From positions 62,001 through 126,000 of the forward strand of contig JALNZG010000007.1 of assembly GCA_023229425.1 (NCBI GenBank): DNA of 64,000 bases. The letters run 5' to 3'. The notes beneath the pieces are model-generated. The model was not told the DNA's origin and did not search any database. It saw only the letters and a program-made list of their open reading frames with translations. The stretch is from Ignavibacteriaceae bacterium. GTDB taxonomy: Bacteria > Bacteroidota > Ignavibacteria > Ignavibacteriales > Ignavibacteriaceae. The translations under genes were made by a program, and so were the position numbers. Positions 17,976 to 29,112 of this stretch are shown here, piece by piece (the stretch's first letter is position 1; each line of letters opens with the position of its first letter).

Positions 17976-18698
17976 TTACTTCAAAATCCTTTTCAGCATT
18001 TCAAGATCATCTTGGGTGGTAATTTTGAAATTGAGCGGTGAACCTTCGGAGAGATGGATTTTCTTTTTTGTCCTTTGAACGAGCATTGATTCATCCGTTC
18101 CAACAAACTTTTCTTTCTTCGCTTTTTCAAAAGCAGAAAGCAACTGGTCGTAACGAAAGATTTGCGGTGTTTGTACGTAATAAACTTGCGAGCGGTTAAG
18201 GTAGGTGTGTTCTCTGTTCGTCTTTTTTAAGAGAGTATCTTTTGCCTGCAAACAAACCAGCGCGTTGCCGTTTTTTTCCGCACAATGGATCGCACTAGCT
18301 AAAACTTTTTCCGGCAGTAACGGACGTGCTGCATCGTGCACAATTACAAGATCATCTTTGTTTAGGTCTGCCATAATAAGCGCGTTGTAAACGGAATCTT
18401 GTCTCTCTTTTCCCCCTTCAACAATTATTTGCAGCTTGGTTAAGTTATATTTCTTCTGAAATTTTATTATTCGCGGAAATTCTTCTTTACTTGCCGCAAC
18501 AATAATCTCATCCACCCTTTTTGCTTTTTGAAAAACTTCCAGCGTGTATGCGAGAATTTCTTTTCCGTTTACTTTTAAGAATTGCTTCGGAGTAATTCCT
18601 CCGAATCTTTTTCCTTTACCTGCAGCAGGAATGATGGCGATAATCCGGGGAGGGATGGTTGATGGTTGATGGTTGATGGTTGATTGATAAAGCGGCAT
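17976..18698 (-). CDS. ispD: 2-C-methyl-D-erythritol 4-phosphate cytidylyltransferase
   Basis: A 240-residue enzyme of the MEP isoprenoid pathway, making CDP-methylerythritol. The nucleotide-binding loop IIPAAGKGKRFGG starts at about residue 22, then VHDAARPLL and the late TDESMLVQR segment. The first 17 residues (with INHQPSTI) are not family sequence: they are coded by four copies of a 7-base repeat at 18654-18681. The only ATG in frame lies before that repeat, so any gain or loss of a unit would shift the frame unless another start is used. Confidence 0.93.
   Translation of the reverse strand: MPLYQSTINHQPSTIPPRIIAIIPAAGKGKRFGGITPKQFLKVNGKEILAYTLEVFQKAKRVDEIIVAASKEEFPRIIKFQKKYNLTKLQIIVEGGKERQDSVYNALIMADLNKDDLVIVHDAARPLLPEKVLASAIHCAEKNGNALVCLQAKDTLLKKTNREHTYLNRSQVYYVQTPQIFRYDQLLSAFEKAKKEKFVGTDESMLVQRTKKKIHLSEGSPLNFKITTQDDLEMLKRILK
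18654..18681. repeat. 7-bp tandem repeat (GATGGTT x4) in the ispD 5' end
   Basis: Four perfect copies of GATGGTT followed by a partial copy, inside the first codons of ispD. The unit is not a multiple of three. Confidence 0.9.
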
Positions 18699-18761
18699 AG
18701 AGACTATTTAGTTATTTAGTTGAATATTTTGACATAGAAACAATGACAAATTCAAAAACAC

Positions 18762-18793
18762 AAAACACAAATTCCAAATGTTATTTGTGTTTT
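18762..18793 (-). terminator. Hairpin downstream of queA
   Basis: AAAACACAAAT (18762-18772) and ATTTGTGTTTT (18783-18793) form an 11-base stem 44 bases after the queA stop on the minus strand. On that strand it is followed by GTGTTTTTG, a weak T-rich tail. It may end the queA transcript or be an interspersed repeat. Confidence 0.4.
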
Positions 18794-18836
18794 GGTTCTT
18801 GGAATTTTAACTCATGGGATTCCGCAAAATGCTTTC

Positions 18837-19868
18837 CTATATTATCAACATTGCATCGCCGTAGCTGAGGAATCGGTAATGTTCTTTTAAAGCTTTTTTA
18901 TATGCTTTCAATACAAACTCAATATCTCCAAAAGCGGCAACCAGCATCATCAAAGTTGATTCGGGATAATGGAAATTAGTGATCAATTTAGTTCCAATTT
19001 GAAATTCATAAGGCGGATAGATGAATTTGTCTGTCCATCCTTTGTTGGCGCGGACGTATCCATCAGCCGTAACACTGCTTTCTAAAGCGCGAACCGCGCT
19101 TGTTCCTACAACAAAAACATTTTTGCCGTTTTTCTTCGCTTTGTTAATATGTTCTGCGGTACTTAACGGAACTTCGAAAAATTCTGAATGCATCCGGTGT
19201 TTTGTCAAATCCTCTACTTCAACCGGTTGGAATGTACCTAAGCCGATATGAAGTAACACGGGAACAATATCAACACCCTTGTTTTTTATCTTATCCAGAA
19301 GTTTGGTAGTAAAGTGGAGACCTGCGGTTGGAGCGGCAACGGAGCCGTCTGTTTTTGCAAAAACTGTTTGATAATTTTCCTTATCAGCTTTTTCCGGTTC
19401 GCGTTTAATGTATGGTGGAAGAGGCGTATGTCCGATTTTCTCAATAGATTTAAATACATCGGGCCTGTTAAAACGAACGGTTCTTCCGCGGGAAGTAGTA
19501 TTATCAATAACCTCACAGAACAGATCATCATCGAAATAAATTTTATTCCCGATTCTAACTTTACGCGCAGGATCAACAATAACATCCCATATCCATTCGC
19601 GGGTATTTAATTCGCGAAGAAGGAACACTTCAATTTTAGCATTTGTTTTTTCTTTTTTTCCATATAACCGAGCTTGAATAACGCGGGTATCGTTTACGAC
19701 CAGAACATCGCCTTCTTCCATATAGTCAACTATATGTGAAAAAGTAGTGGTTTGAATAGTTTGTGTCTCGCGATTTAACACCATCATTTGGGATTTATCC
19801 CGTGGATGCATCGGATATTTTGCGATGCTCGTTTTTGGTAAATTATAACTAAATTCTGATAACTTCAT
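18837..19868 (-). CDS. queA: tRNA preQ1(34) S-adenosylmethionine ribosyltransferase-isomerase
   Basis: A 343-residue enzyme that adds the ribosyl part of S-adenosylmethionine to preQ1 in tRNA, giving epoxyqueuosine. Recognisable parts are VLVVNDTRVIQARLYGKK, GHTPLPPYIKRE, GSVAAPTAGLHFT and TNFHYPESTLMMLVAAF. Length is normal. The queE-queD genes of the same pathway are about 31 kb away in this window. Confidence 0.96.
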   Translation of the reverse strand: MKLSEFSYNLPKTSIAKYPMHPRDKSQMMVLNRETQTIQTTTFSHIVDYMEEGDVLVVNDTRVIQARLYGKKEKTNAKIEVFLLRELNTREWIWDVIVDPARKVRIGNKIYFDDDLFCEVIDNTTSRGRTVRFNRPDVFKSIEKIGHTPLPPYIKREPEKADKENYQTVFAKTDGSVAAPTAGLHFTTKLLDKIKNKGVDIVPVLLHIGLGTFQPVEVEDLTKHRMHSEFFEVPLSTAEHINKAKKNGKNVFVVGTSAVRALESSVTADGYVRANKGWTDKFIYPPYEFQIGTKLITNFHYPESTLMMLVAAFGDIEFVLKAYKKALKEHYRFLSYGDAMLII

Positions 19869-19999
19869 TTTCTTTCACCTTCTTAATTTATACCGTTACG
19901 GTATTTGAAATAACAGAGCAAGAGCTCTTATACGTCATAAGCGCTCTTACTCTAATTAAGTCCTGCTTTGTCCCCCGACTTATGCGGGGTTAGGCGGGA

Positions 20000-22792
20000 T
20001 TATTTTTTCTTTGAACCTTTTTTCTTGTGATCTTTTTTCTTATGATCTTTTTCTTTTTTGCTGTGCATTTCCGTAACAACCGCACGGGCGGCAGCCAAAC
20101 GTGCAATCGGTACGCGGAACGGTGAACAGCTTACGTAATTCAAGCCAACTCTATGGCAGAATTCTACAGAAGAAGGTTCTCCGCCGTGTTCGCCGCAAAT
20201 GCCGACTTTCAAATCCGGACGTGTGCTTCTTCCTCTTTGTGTTCCGATCTCCAACAATTGTCCAACGCCTTCTTGATCAAGCGCTTCGAACGGATCAACA
20301 GGTAAAATTTCTTTTTCAACGTACAACGGTAAGAATTTTCCGGCGTCGTCACGTGATAACCCAAATGTAGTTTGAGTTAAGTCGTTTGTTCCGAAGCTGA
20401 AAAATTCAGCGCGTTCGGCAATTTTATCTGCAACCAAAGCTGCACGCGGTAATTCAATCATCGTTCCAACCAAGTAGTTGATCTTTACTTTCTTTTCAGC
20501 CATAACTTCGGAAGCAACTCTGCGGACAATTTCTTCTTGAAGTTTAAATTCGCTTACTGTGCTCACTAACGGAATCATGATTTCCGGTTTAACTTTGAAA
20601 CCTTCTTTCATTGTTTCTGCGGCAGCTTCAAAAATTGCGCGCGCTTGCATTTCAGTGATTTCGGGATAGAGAATTCCAAGACGGCAGCCTCTAAAGCCAA
20701 GCATCGGGTTGAACTCATGCAAGCTTGACATTTTTTCCTGGATTTTTTTAACACTTACTTTTAATTCTTTTGAGAGTTCGGAAATTTCAGCATCAGTATG
20801 AGGCAAAAATTCGTGCAACGGCGGATCGAGTGTTCTAACCGTTACAGGATAACCTTTCATCGCTTTAAAGATTCCTTTAAAGTCCTCTCTTTGATAAGGG
20901 AGAAGTTCTGCCAACGCAGCTTTTCTAGCTTCAAGAGAATCGGAAAGGATCATTTTTCTCATTGAAAGAATTTTGTTTTCGCCGAAGAACATGTGCTCGG
21001 TACGGCAAAGTCCAATACCTTCAGCGCCGAAAGCTATTGCGTTTTCCGCTTGATCAGGCTGGTCTGCATTTGTTCTTACGCCTAATTTTCTAAAGGAATC
21101 TGCCCAATTCATCAAACTGTTATACGTTTGAAAAACTGAGGATTCTTTTGCGCTAAGCGTTTTAGTAATAAGGACCTGTATAACTTCCGAAGGTTTTGTT
21201 TCGAGTTTACCTTCAATTACTTCTCCGGTTGAACCATCAATTGAAAGATATTCTCCTTCCTTTACAACGATGTTTTTATTTTCTACGCGGATGGTTCTTT
21301 CTTTGTAATCAATTAATAAAGTACCGCAGCCTGCAACGCAAACTTTGCCCATTTGACGGGCAACAAGTGCGGCATGCGAAGTCATTCCGCCGCGTGCAGT
21401 TAAGATACCCTCGGAAGCGTTCATCCCTTTAATATCTTCAGGAGAAGTTTCGATACGAACAAGAATTACTTTATCTCCTTTAGCAGCCATTTCTTCAGCG
21501 TCTTGCGCGCTTAACGCAACTTTACCTGAAGCAGCACCCGGACCAGCATTCAAGCCTTTTGCTAAAAATCTTCCGGCATCAATTGCTTTTTTCTTTTCTG
21601 TCAGATCAAAAATAGGTCTGAGCAATTGATTTAATTGATTTGGTTCGATGCGGAGAAGAGCTTCTTCTTTATTGATCAATTTTTCTTTAACCATATCAAC
21701 AGCCATTTTAACTGCTGCAAAACCGGTTCTCTTGCCAACACGGCATTGAAGCATCCAGAGTTTGCCTTGTTGAATTGTAAACTCGACGTCCATCATGTCT
21801 TTGTAATGTTTTTCGAGTTTCAATCTAATGTTGTCAAGTTCGCGATAAATTTTAGCATTATCTTTTTTCAATTCGGAAATAGGAAGCGGAGTTCTTGTTC
21901 CGGCAACAACGTCTTCACCTTGTGCGTTAAAAAGATATTCACCATAGAAAAGATTATCTCCGTTAGCAGGATCGCGTGTAAAGGCAACACCTGTTCCGGA
22001 ATCTTCACCCATGTTTCCGAACACCATTGATTGAACATTAACTGCCGTTCCCCATGATTCAGGAATGCCGTTTAATTTTCTGTAAACGATAGCTCTATCG
22101 TTCATCCATGAACTGAAGACTGCGCCAACCGCGCCCCAAAGTTGTTCTTCAGGATTTTCAGGAAACGTATGTCCGGTTTTCTTTTTGATCTCAGCTTTGA
22201 ATTCAGCTACCAATTCTTTTAAATCTTGGGCGGTTAATTCGGTATCTAGCTTAACACTGCGGCTTTCTTTCTTTTTGTCAAGAAGCACTTCAAAAGGATC
22301 ATGTTCGTGTTTGTCAACAGGCTTTAGTCCGAGAACAACATCGCCATACATCTGAACGAATCTTCTGTATGAATCGTAAACAAAGCGGGGATTATTTGTT
22401 TTCTTAATTAAAGCTTCAACAGTTGTATCGTTTAAGCCAAGGTTGAGGATGGTGTCCATCATGCCCGGCATAGAAGCGCGCGCGCCTGAACGGATAGAAA
22501 GTAAAAGCGGATTTGATGAAGAACCAAATTTCGCTTTCATTTCTTGCTCAATTTTAGAAAGAGATTTTTTCACTTGCTCTTTCAATTCTTTCGGATAAGA
22601 ATTTTTGTTTGCATAGTAGTATGTACAAACTTCCGTAGTAATTGTAAAGCCGGCAGGGACAGGTAATCCGATGTTTACCATTTCGGCAAGGTTTGCGCCT
22701 TTACCGCCAAGCAATCCTTTCATGTCAGCTCTTCCATCAGCTTTTTTCCCGCCGAAGAAATAGACATACTGATTTTTTTTTGATTTAGCCAT
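20000..22792 (-). CDS. ppdK: Pyruvate, phosphate dikinase
   Basis: A 930-residue enzyme interconverting pyruvate, ATP and phosphate with PEP, AMP and diphosphate. The ATP-grasp domain starts with GGKGANLAEMVNIGLPVP; the phosphohistidine domain has GGMTSHAALVARQMGKVCVAG with the swivelling His; the C-terminal PEP barrel has FRGCRLGILYPE and FGTNDLTQTTFG. The extreme C-terminus is a Lys-rich tail made of HKKKD-type repeats, beyond the usual end at an MHSKK segment; this is not family sequence. It stands alone, with 130-base and 70-base gaps on either side. Confidence 0.96.
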   Translation of the reverse strand: MAKSKKNQYVYFFGGKKADGRADMKGLLGGKGANLAEMVNIGLPVPAGFTITTEVCTYYYANKNSYPKELKEQVKKSLSKIEQEMKAKFGSSSNPLLLSIRSGARASMPGMMDTILNLGLNDTTVEALIKKTNNPRFVYDSYRRFVQMYGDVVLGLKPVDKHEHDPFEVLLDKKKESRSVKLDTELTAQDLKELVAEFKAEIKKKTGHTFPENPEEQLWGAVGAVFSSWMNDRAIVYRKLNGIPESWGTAVNVQSMVFGNMGEDSGTGVAFTRDPANGDNLFYGEYLFNAQGEDVVAGTRTPLPISELKKDNAKIYRELDNIRLKLEKHYKDMMDVEFTIQQGKLWMLQCRVGKRTGFAAVKMAVDMVKEKLINKEEALLRIEPNQLNQLLRPIFDLTEKKKAIDAGRFLAKGLNAGPGAASGKVALSAQDAEEMAAKGDKVILVRIETSPEDIKGMNASEGILTARGGMTSHAALVARQMGKVCVAGCGTLLIDYKERTIRVENKNIVVKEGEYLSIDGSTGEVIEGKLETKPSEVIQVLITKTLSAKESSVFQTYNSLMNWADSFRKLGVRTNADQPDQAENAIAFGAEGIGLCRTEHMFFGENKILSMRKMILSDSLEARKAALAELLPYQREDFKGIFKAMKGYPVTVRTLDPPLHEFLPHTDAEISELSKELKVSVKKIQEKMSSLHEFNPMLGFRGCRLGILYPEITEMQARAIFEAAAETMKEGFKVKPEIMIPLVSTVSEFKLQEEIVRRVASEVMAEKKVKINYLVGTMIELPRAALVADKIAERAEFFSFGTNDLTQTTFGLSRDDAGKFLPLYVEKEILPVDPFEALDQEGVGQLLEIGTQRGRSTRPDLKVGICGEHGGEPSSVEFCHRVGLNYVSCSPFRVPIARLAAARAVVTEMHSKKEKDHKKKDHKKKGSKKK

Positions 22793-22861
22793 AAGTAGAA
22801 ATTCTCCTATGTTTATTTGTTATTCTTTTTTAGATACTTTGAACCTGGAAGTATCAATTGA

Positions 22862-23971
22862 TTATTTCGTTTTTGGTTCACTAAGCTTTTTGAAAATTTC
22901 ATTTACAAATTCTTTGTCGTTATCAAATTGCAATTCTATTTTAAGATAAAAGATATCAATGTCGTCAAGCTCTTTTTTGAATTGCATCAATTTTACCGCA
23001 TCTTTTTGCGTAGTTATCACCGAATGCACATTTGTTGCGTAAAATTGCTTCCGGATATTCTGAATATCTTCGGAAGTATAAAATTTATGGTCGCGAAAAA
23101 CCATTCGGTTGCCTGTATCAACATGCAACTGTTCAAGCGCTTTAAAGAACGAGTGCGGATTTGCAATTCCGCTGATGACTAAACTTTTTTGACCTTCAAA
23201 TTCTTTCGATTCATAAAACGTTTTCTTTTTTATATCAAAAAATCCATTAGCCGAATAAATGGCTGTGAAAACTTTTCTGTCCTGCCCGCAACAACGGGTA
23301 GAATTCTTTTTAAAATATTTTTGAAGCCGTTCCGGAATTTCTTTTTGTTCGGAAAATTTTCTATTCAACACAATAATGTCTGCACGTTTTGTTGATGAGA
23401 AACCTTCGCGAAGCATCCCGGTCGGTAAAAAAGCCCGCCGCAAAGGACTCGCTTCAAGCAAAAATCGCTGTTCAAATATCAGGATATCCAAATCCCTAAA
23501 GATCCACCGGTGCTGAAATGCATCATCTAAAACAAGTGTGTCAATTTCCGATTTTGCCAGCAGTTGTTTAGCGCCTTTCACTCGGCTTTCGCTAACGGCA
23601 GCCGGAACAGAACATTCAAGAGCGGTTTGATAAATCTCGTCGCCGCAGTCTTCAACATTGGTTTTAATCTCATTGCCGTCGGAGACAAAAACGAAACCGC
23701 TTGTTCTTCTTCCGTAACCACGACTCAAAACCGCAACTTTTCTTCCGTTTTGTTTAAGCAATTTTGTTAGATAAACAACAAGCGGTGTTTTTCCACTGCC
23801 GCCTACGGTTAAATTGCCAACACTAATAACCGTTGCATTAACTTTAGTTGAAGGAAATATTTTTACATCAAATAAAAAATTTCTGATTGCGGTAATAAGA
23901 ACATAAACCGGAACAAGCGGCAAAGCAGCTAACCGTAAACCATCTACTATTTTTCGTCTGTTTATCTTCAC
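22862..23971 (-). CDS. lpxK: Tetraacyldisaccharide 4'-kinase
   Basis: A 369-residue inner-membrane-associated kinase that phosphorylates the 4' position of the lipid A disaccharide. The Walker A loop is in VGNLTVGGSGKTPLVVYL near residue 50, followed by AVLSRGYGRR and the DDAFQHRWIFRDLDIL segment with the catalytic Asp and His. A hydrophobic N-terminal helix anchors it. It is the last gene of a run lpxB, acyltransferase, lpxK with gaps of 4 bases or overlaps. Confidence 0.94.
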   Translation of the reverse strand: MKINRRKIVDGLRLAALPLVPVYVLITAIRNFLFDVKIFPSTKVNATVISVGNLTVGGSGKTPLVVYLTKLLKQNGRKVAVLSRGYGRRTSGFVFVSDGNEIKTNVEDCGDEIYQTALECSVPAAVSESRVKGAKQLLAKSEIDTLVLDDAFQHRWIFRDLDILIFEQRFLLEASPLRRAFLPTGMLREGFSSTKRADIIVLNRKFSEQKEIPERLQKYFKKNSTRCCGQDRKVFTAIYSANGFFDIKKKTFYESKEFEGQKSLVISGIANPHSFFKALEQLHVDTGNRMVFRDHKFYTSEDIQNIRKQFYATNVHSVITTQKDAVKLMQFKKELDDIDIFYLKIELQFDNDKEFVNEIFKKLSEPKTK

Positions 23972-23975
23972 TTGC

Positions 23976-24638
23976 TTAATTAGAAAATTCTTGAGCTTTC
24001 TTTTGTAATTCGTTTAACTTTTTTTCGCACTGCAGAATCATTTTTGATGTTTCGTCGTAACTTAAATTTTTGTCAATCACTATGGGTTCGGAATAAACCA
24101 ATTGCACTTTTGAAAACGGAAATGGAACTTCAAAATTGTCCCAGCTGTGTAATCTTGTTTTCGATTTATAACCAACACCAACAAGTACTAACGGCACTTC
24201 ACTTTTTTTTGCTGTTATTACCGCGCCGGCTTTCATTTTGAAATTTGGTCCGCGCGGTCCATCGGGAGTAATAGAAATAGGGCATTCGTGTTTAGCGTGG
24301 TCAATCATAATTTCTAAAGCAACGTTTCCACCTGTAGAACTTGAACCGCGCACGACTTTGTAATTCCACCGACGCAGAATTTTTGCCAACAAATCACCGT
24401 CTTTACTTTTACTTATTATGGCAAGTAACTTTAAATTCCGGTTTACGAACCACGGGATCACCATTGTTCCATGCCAGAACGCAAGAACAAATTTTTTATT
24501 CTCATCTAAAAGTGAATGAAAGGCTTCACTTCTGGAAGATTGGATTCGCAATGTTTTGCAAAGCGTTTGAATCAATATGTAAAGAACATAATTTCCAACG
24601 AACCTGAGAAAATCTTGATACAGTTTTCTAAGCTTCAT
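23976..24638 (-). CDS. DUF374 lysophospholipid acyltransferase family protein
   Basis: A 220-residue protein of the DUF374 group within the PlsC-like acyltransferase superfamily. FWHGTMVIPW holds the catalytic His (with Trp and Gly rather than the usual H(x)4D spacing) and ITPDGPRGPNFKMKAGA the substrate segment. A hydrophobic N-terminal stretch suggests membrane association. Set between lpxB (11-base overlap) and lpxK (4-base gap), it most likely acylates lipid A or a precursor, perhaps as an LpxL substitute. The acyl donor and the position acylated are not deducible. Confidence 0.85.
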   Translation of the reverse strand: MKLRKLYQDFLRFVGNYVLYILIQTLCKTLRIQSSRSEAFHSLLDENKKFVLAFWHGTMVIPWFVNRNLKLLAIISKSKDGDLLAKILRRWNYKVVRGSSSTGGNVALEIMIDHAKHECPISITPDGPRGPNFKMKAGAVITAKKSEVPLVLVGVGYKSKTRLHSWDNFEVPFPFSKVQLVYSEPIVIDKNLSYDETSKMILQCEKKLNELQKKAQEFSN

Positions 24639-25770
24639 TTATTGACGCTATAATTATTTCTGCGGCAGTTTTTGAAGCGTCTTTGGTTCCAAGTACTTCC
24701 TTCAGGCTTTTTAATTTTTCTGAAACGGTTTTATACAGAGAAGTATCACTTAAAAAATTGCTGCATTCATTTAAAATGTTTTTTGTGTTAACATCGTTTT
24801 GAATTAATTCCGGCACAACAGTTTCGCCGGCGATAATGTTGGCTAATCCGATGTTGTTCAGCGTTATCAATTTCTTTCCGATTAAATATGTAAGCGAACT
24901 TGTTTTATAGACAATTACCATCGGTAAACCGAACAGCGCGGCTTCAAGCGTTGAAGTTCCCGATTTGATTATGCCAAGTTTTGCATACTTAAAAAGTTCA
25001 TAAGATTTGTTTTTAATAACTCGATAATCTTTTTCACTGCTCAAATTCTTAAAAGTTTTTTCATCAATATTAGAAGAACAGCCAACCACAACCTGTAAAT
25101 TGAATTTCCTTGCTACGGCAATTGCGCCTTCAATAACGGAAGGAAATATTTTTGCAACTTCCTGAATTCTGCTTCCCGGCAGAACAAGCAAAATTTCTTT
25201 TTGCGCATCAAGATTATTTTGAGAGAAAAAGTCATTCCTCTCAATAAACGAATAATTGTTGATCCGTTCAATTAACGGATGCCCGACAAACGTTGCATTT
25301 ACTCCCGCATTTTTATAAAACGTTTCTTCAAACGGAAAAAGCACCAGCATTTTGTTCACAAGTTTCTTGATCTTGTGAATGCGGTGTTTTCCCCAAGCCC
25401 AGATTTGCGGAGAAATGTAATAGATGATTTTTCTCTCCAGTACATTTAGTTTTTTTGCAATACTCAAATTGAAACCGGGATAATCTATCAAAATGCAAGT
25501 TTGGATATTTTTTTCTTTAACAAGTTTCAGCACATCGGTTTGCACTTTTTTTATAAACGGCAAATGCTTTATCACTTCAACAAAACCGAGAAACGCCATT
25601 TTGTTAATATGGTAAAGAAGCTGTAAACCTTCACGCTTCATTTCGTCTCCACCGATACCATAAAAAGAAAGAGACGGATCAATCGCCTTCATCGCTTTTA
25701 TTAATGCGGCTCCGTGCAAATCACCAGACGCTTCTCCCGCAAGCACCAATATGTTTTTCTTTGTGGTCAC
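24628..25770 (-). CDS. lpxB: Lipid-A-disaccharide synthase
   Basis: A 380-residue GT19 glycosyltransferase that joins UDP-2,3-diacylglucosamine and lipid X. The N-terminal LVLAGEASGDLHGAALIKAM and the middle YYISPQIWAWGKHRIHKI are diagnostic; VLPGSRIQEV and GTSTLEAALFGLPMVIVYK complete the UDP-binding half. It is followed by the DUF374 acyltransferase and lpxK, so the window encodes a continuous part of lipid A synthesis. Confidence 0.96.
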   Translation of the reverse strand: MTTKKNILVLAGEASGDLHGAALIKAMKAIDPSLSFYGIGGDEMKREGLQLLYHINKMAFLGFVEVIKHLPFIKKVQTDVLKLVKEKNIQTCILIDYPGFNLSIAKKLNVLERKIIYYISPQIWAWGKHRIHKIKKLVNKMLVLFPFEETFYKNAGVNATFVGHPLIERINNYSFIERNDFFSQNNLDAQKEILLVLPGSRIQEVAKIFPSVIEGAIAVARKFNLQVVVGCSSNIDEKTFKNLSSEKDYRVIKNKSYELFKYAKLGIIKSGTSTLEAALFGLPMVIVYKTSSLTYLIGKKLITLNNIGLANIIAGETVVPELIQNDVNTKNILNECSNFLSDTSLYKTVSEKLKSLKEVLGTKDASKTAAEIIIASINEA

Positions 25771-25772
25771 GG

Positions 25773-26363
25773 TTAAGACATTCTTCTAAAAAACCAAAGG
25801 AGAATTAACGTGCCGACTACAATTGAAAAAGCTTGCAGCGTTCTTCGTTCCGAACGCAATCCTTTTTTAATGTCATATTCCGGTTGTTCAATTCCTTCCT
25901 TTTTGTAAGGAGATAAACGCGGGAAAATACGCGGTACGTTGTTATAATATTTGGTGTAATCATTTCCGAATTTTTCTTTAAGAAAACCTTCTTCTTCTTT
26001 TATGATCTCGTGATATTGAAAAACGAAAAATGCTAACGCAATTATTTGCAAATACGGAAAGAGAGCGAAGGACATAATTCCCAAACCAAAATAAATTAAA
26101 ATGTTTCCTACGTAAAGTGGATTGCGTACGTAAGCATAAGGTCCGTTGATGACCAAAAAAGTTCCGCCGACTTTGTTGGTTGTGCGGGTTTCACTACCAG
26201 CCCAGCTTACGCCCCACAAGCGGATGAGTTCGCCGCAGATTGCTACAAGCAAACCCAGAGGTAAACTCCAAACATTTGATTGCTGATAAGCAACCATGAG
26301 AATTAAAAAAGGTATTGGTGTGTAACTTCTGTAAGTAAATATTTTTTTTGATAATTTTTCCAT
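25773..26363 (-). CDS. Isoprenylcysteine carboxyl methyltransferase-like membrane protein
   Basis: A 196-residue membrane protein with about four to five hydrophobic segments. NGPYAYVRNPLYVGNILIYFG is the characteristic S-adenosylmethionine and membrane motif of the ICMT/phospholipid methyltransferase superfamily, and EEEGFLKEKFGNDYTKYYNNVPRIFP is the usual C-terminal segment. Bacterial members methylate lipids or other membrane substrates, but many are uncharacterised. It lies 2 bases before lpxB and 7 bases after the MtnX-like gene in one run of minus-strand genes. Confidence 0.82.
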   Translation of the reverse strand: MEKLSKKIFTYRSYTPIPFLILMVAYQQSNVWSLPLGLLVAICGELIRLWGVSWAGSETRTTNKVGGTFLVINGPYAYVRNPLYVGNILIYFGLGIMSFALFPYLQIIALAFFVFQYHEIIKEEEGFLKEKFGNDYTKYYNNVPRIFPRLSPYKKEGIEQPEYDIKKGLRSERRTLQAFSIVVGTLILLWFFRRMS

Positions 26364-26370
26364 TACATTT

Positions 26371-27111
26371 TTATCCTTGTTTATAAAGTGTCTTTCTTTT
26401 CAATTCAGCTTGATGTCTTTTCTTCAATCGTTTTTTTGCGAACAAGGTTTCTAACTTAGAGACGACATCGTTAAAATTATCGTACGGGAAAAAGGTAACT
26501 TTTTCTTTTTCACAATATTTTCGAAGCGAATCTTTCGCAAAAATAAAATCGCAATATTGCGCCGGACAAACATCCGAACTACCGTTTCCAATATAAATTG
26601 TGAACTCATCATCACTGCTGTTCTCAATTACATGATTGCGTTTACAATTGGCGCAGCTTTTACATTCTTCATCGCGGTACGGAAAAACCGGCTGCGGTTT
26701 TCCGCTTCCATTTTCAATCAACCGGTTTGAAAAGATTGGAATACCGGTAATGTTTTCTTTCTCTAAAATTGTTCTGATGTAAAATTCAAAACCGTCACTG
26801 AGAATTATCATTTCAACATTATGTTCGCGAGAAAACGAAACAAGTCTGTGAAATGCTTTATCAATCTCAAAAGAACGAACAAAAGTTGTCAATTTATCTA
26901 TTGAAACCGGATTCAATATTTCGAATAATGCTTTCCAGCCTTCAATAGATGTAAGTTCCCGCGAACTTATTCTTTTAATGATCGCTTCCGCTTTTTCTGT
27001 ATCGCCATATTGCAAAAAAAGCTGTTCGCCGATATCTTTTTTTGTTATTGTTCCGTCAAAATCAACAAACATTTTATAAACACGTTTTACATGTTCATGA
27101 CCAACACTCAT
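26371..27111 (-). CDS. MtnX-like HAD-IB phosphatase
   Basis: A 246-residue HAD-family phosphatase. Motif I is VDFDGTITKKDIGEQLF near residue 17, motif II is IILSDGFEFYI and motif IV YIGNGSSDVCPAQYCDFIFAK. The insert CKSCANCKRNHV has clustered Cys that could bind a metal. The pattern is that of MtnX (methionine salvage phosphatase) and phosphoserine phosphatase relatives. No other methionine-salvage gene is nearby, so the substrate is open. The frame begins 13 codons before the HAD domain proper. Confidence 0.75.
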   Translation of the reverse strand: MSVGHEHVKRVYKMFVDFDGTITKKDIGEQLFLQYGDTEKAEAIIKRISSRELTSIEGWKALFEILNPVSIDKLTTFVRSFEIDKAFHRLVSFSREHNVEMIILSDGFEFYIRTILEKENITGIPIFSNRLIENGSGKPQPVFPYRDEECKSCANCKRNHVIENSSDDEFTIYIGNGSSDVCPAQYCDFIFAKDSLRKYCEKEKVTFFPYDNFNDVVSKLETLFAKKRLKKRHQAELKRKTLYKQG

Positions 27112-27141
27112 AAGAACTTTTCTCTGCTAAACTTCTGCATT

Positions 27142-29101
<1,960 letters not shown>

Positions 29102-29112
<11 letters not shown>

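Noticed and set aside
18654..18681. Regular repeat that might be a short CRISPR-like array
   Set aside because: The units are 7 bp with no spacers, so it is a microsatellite.
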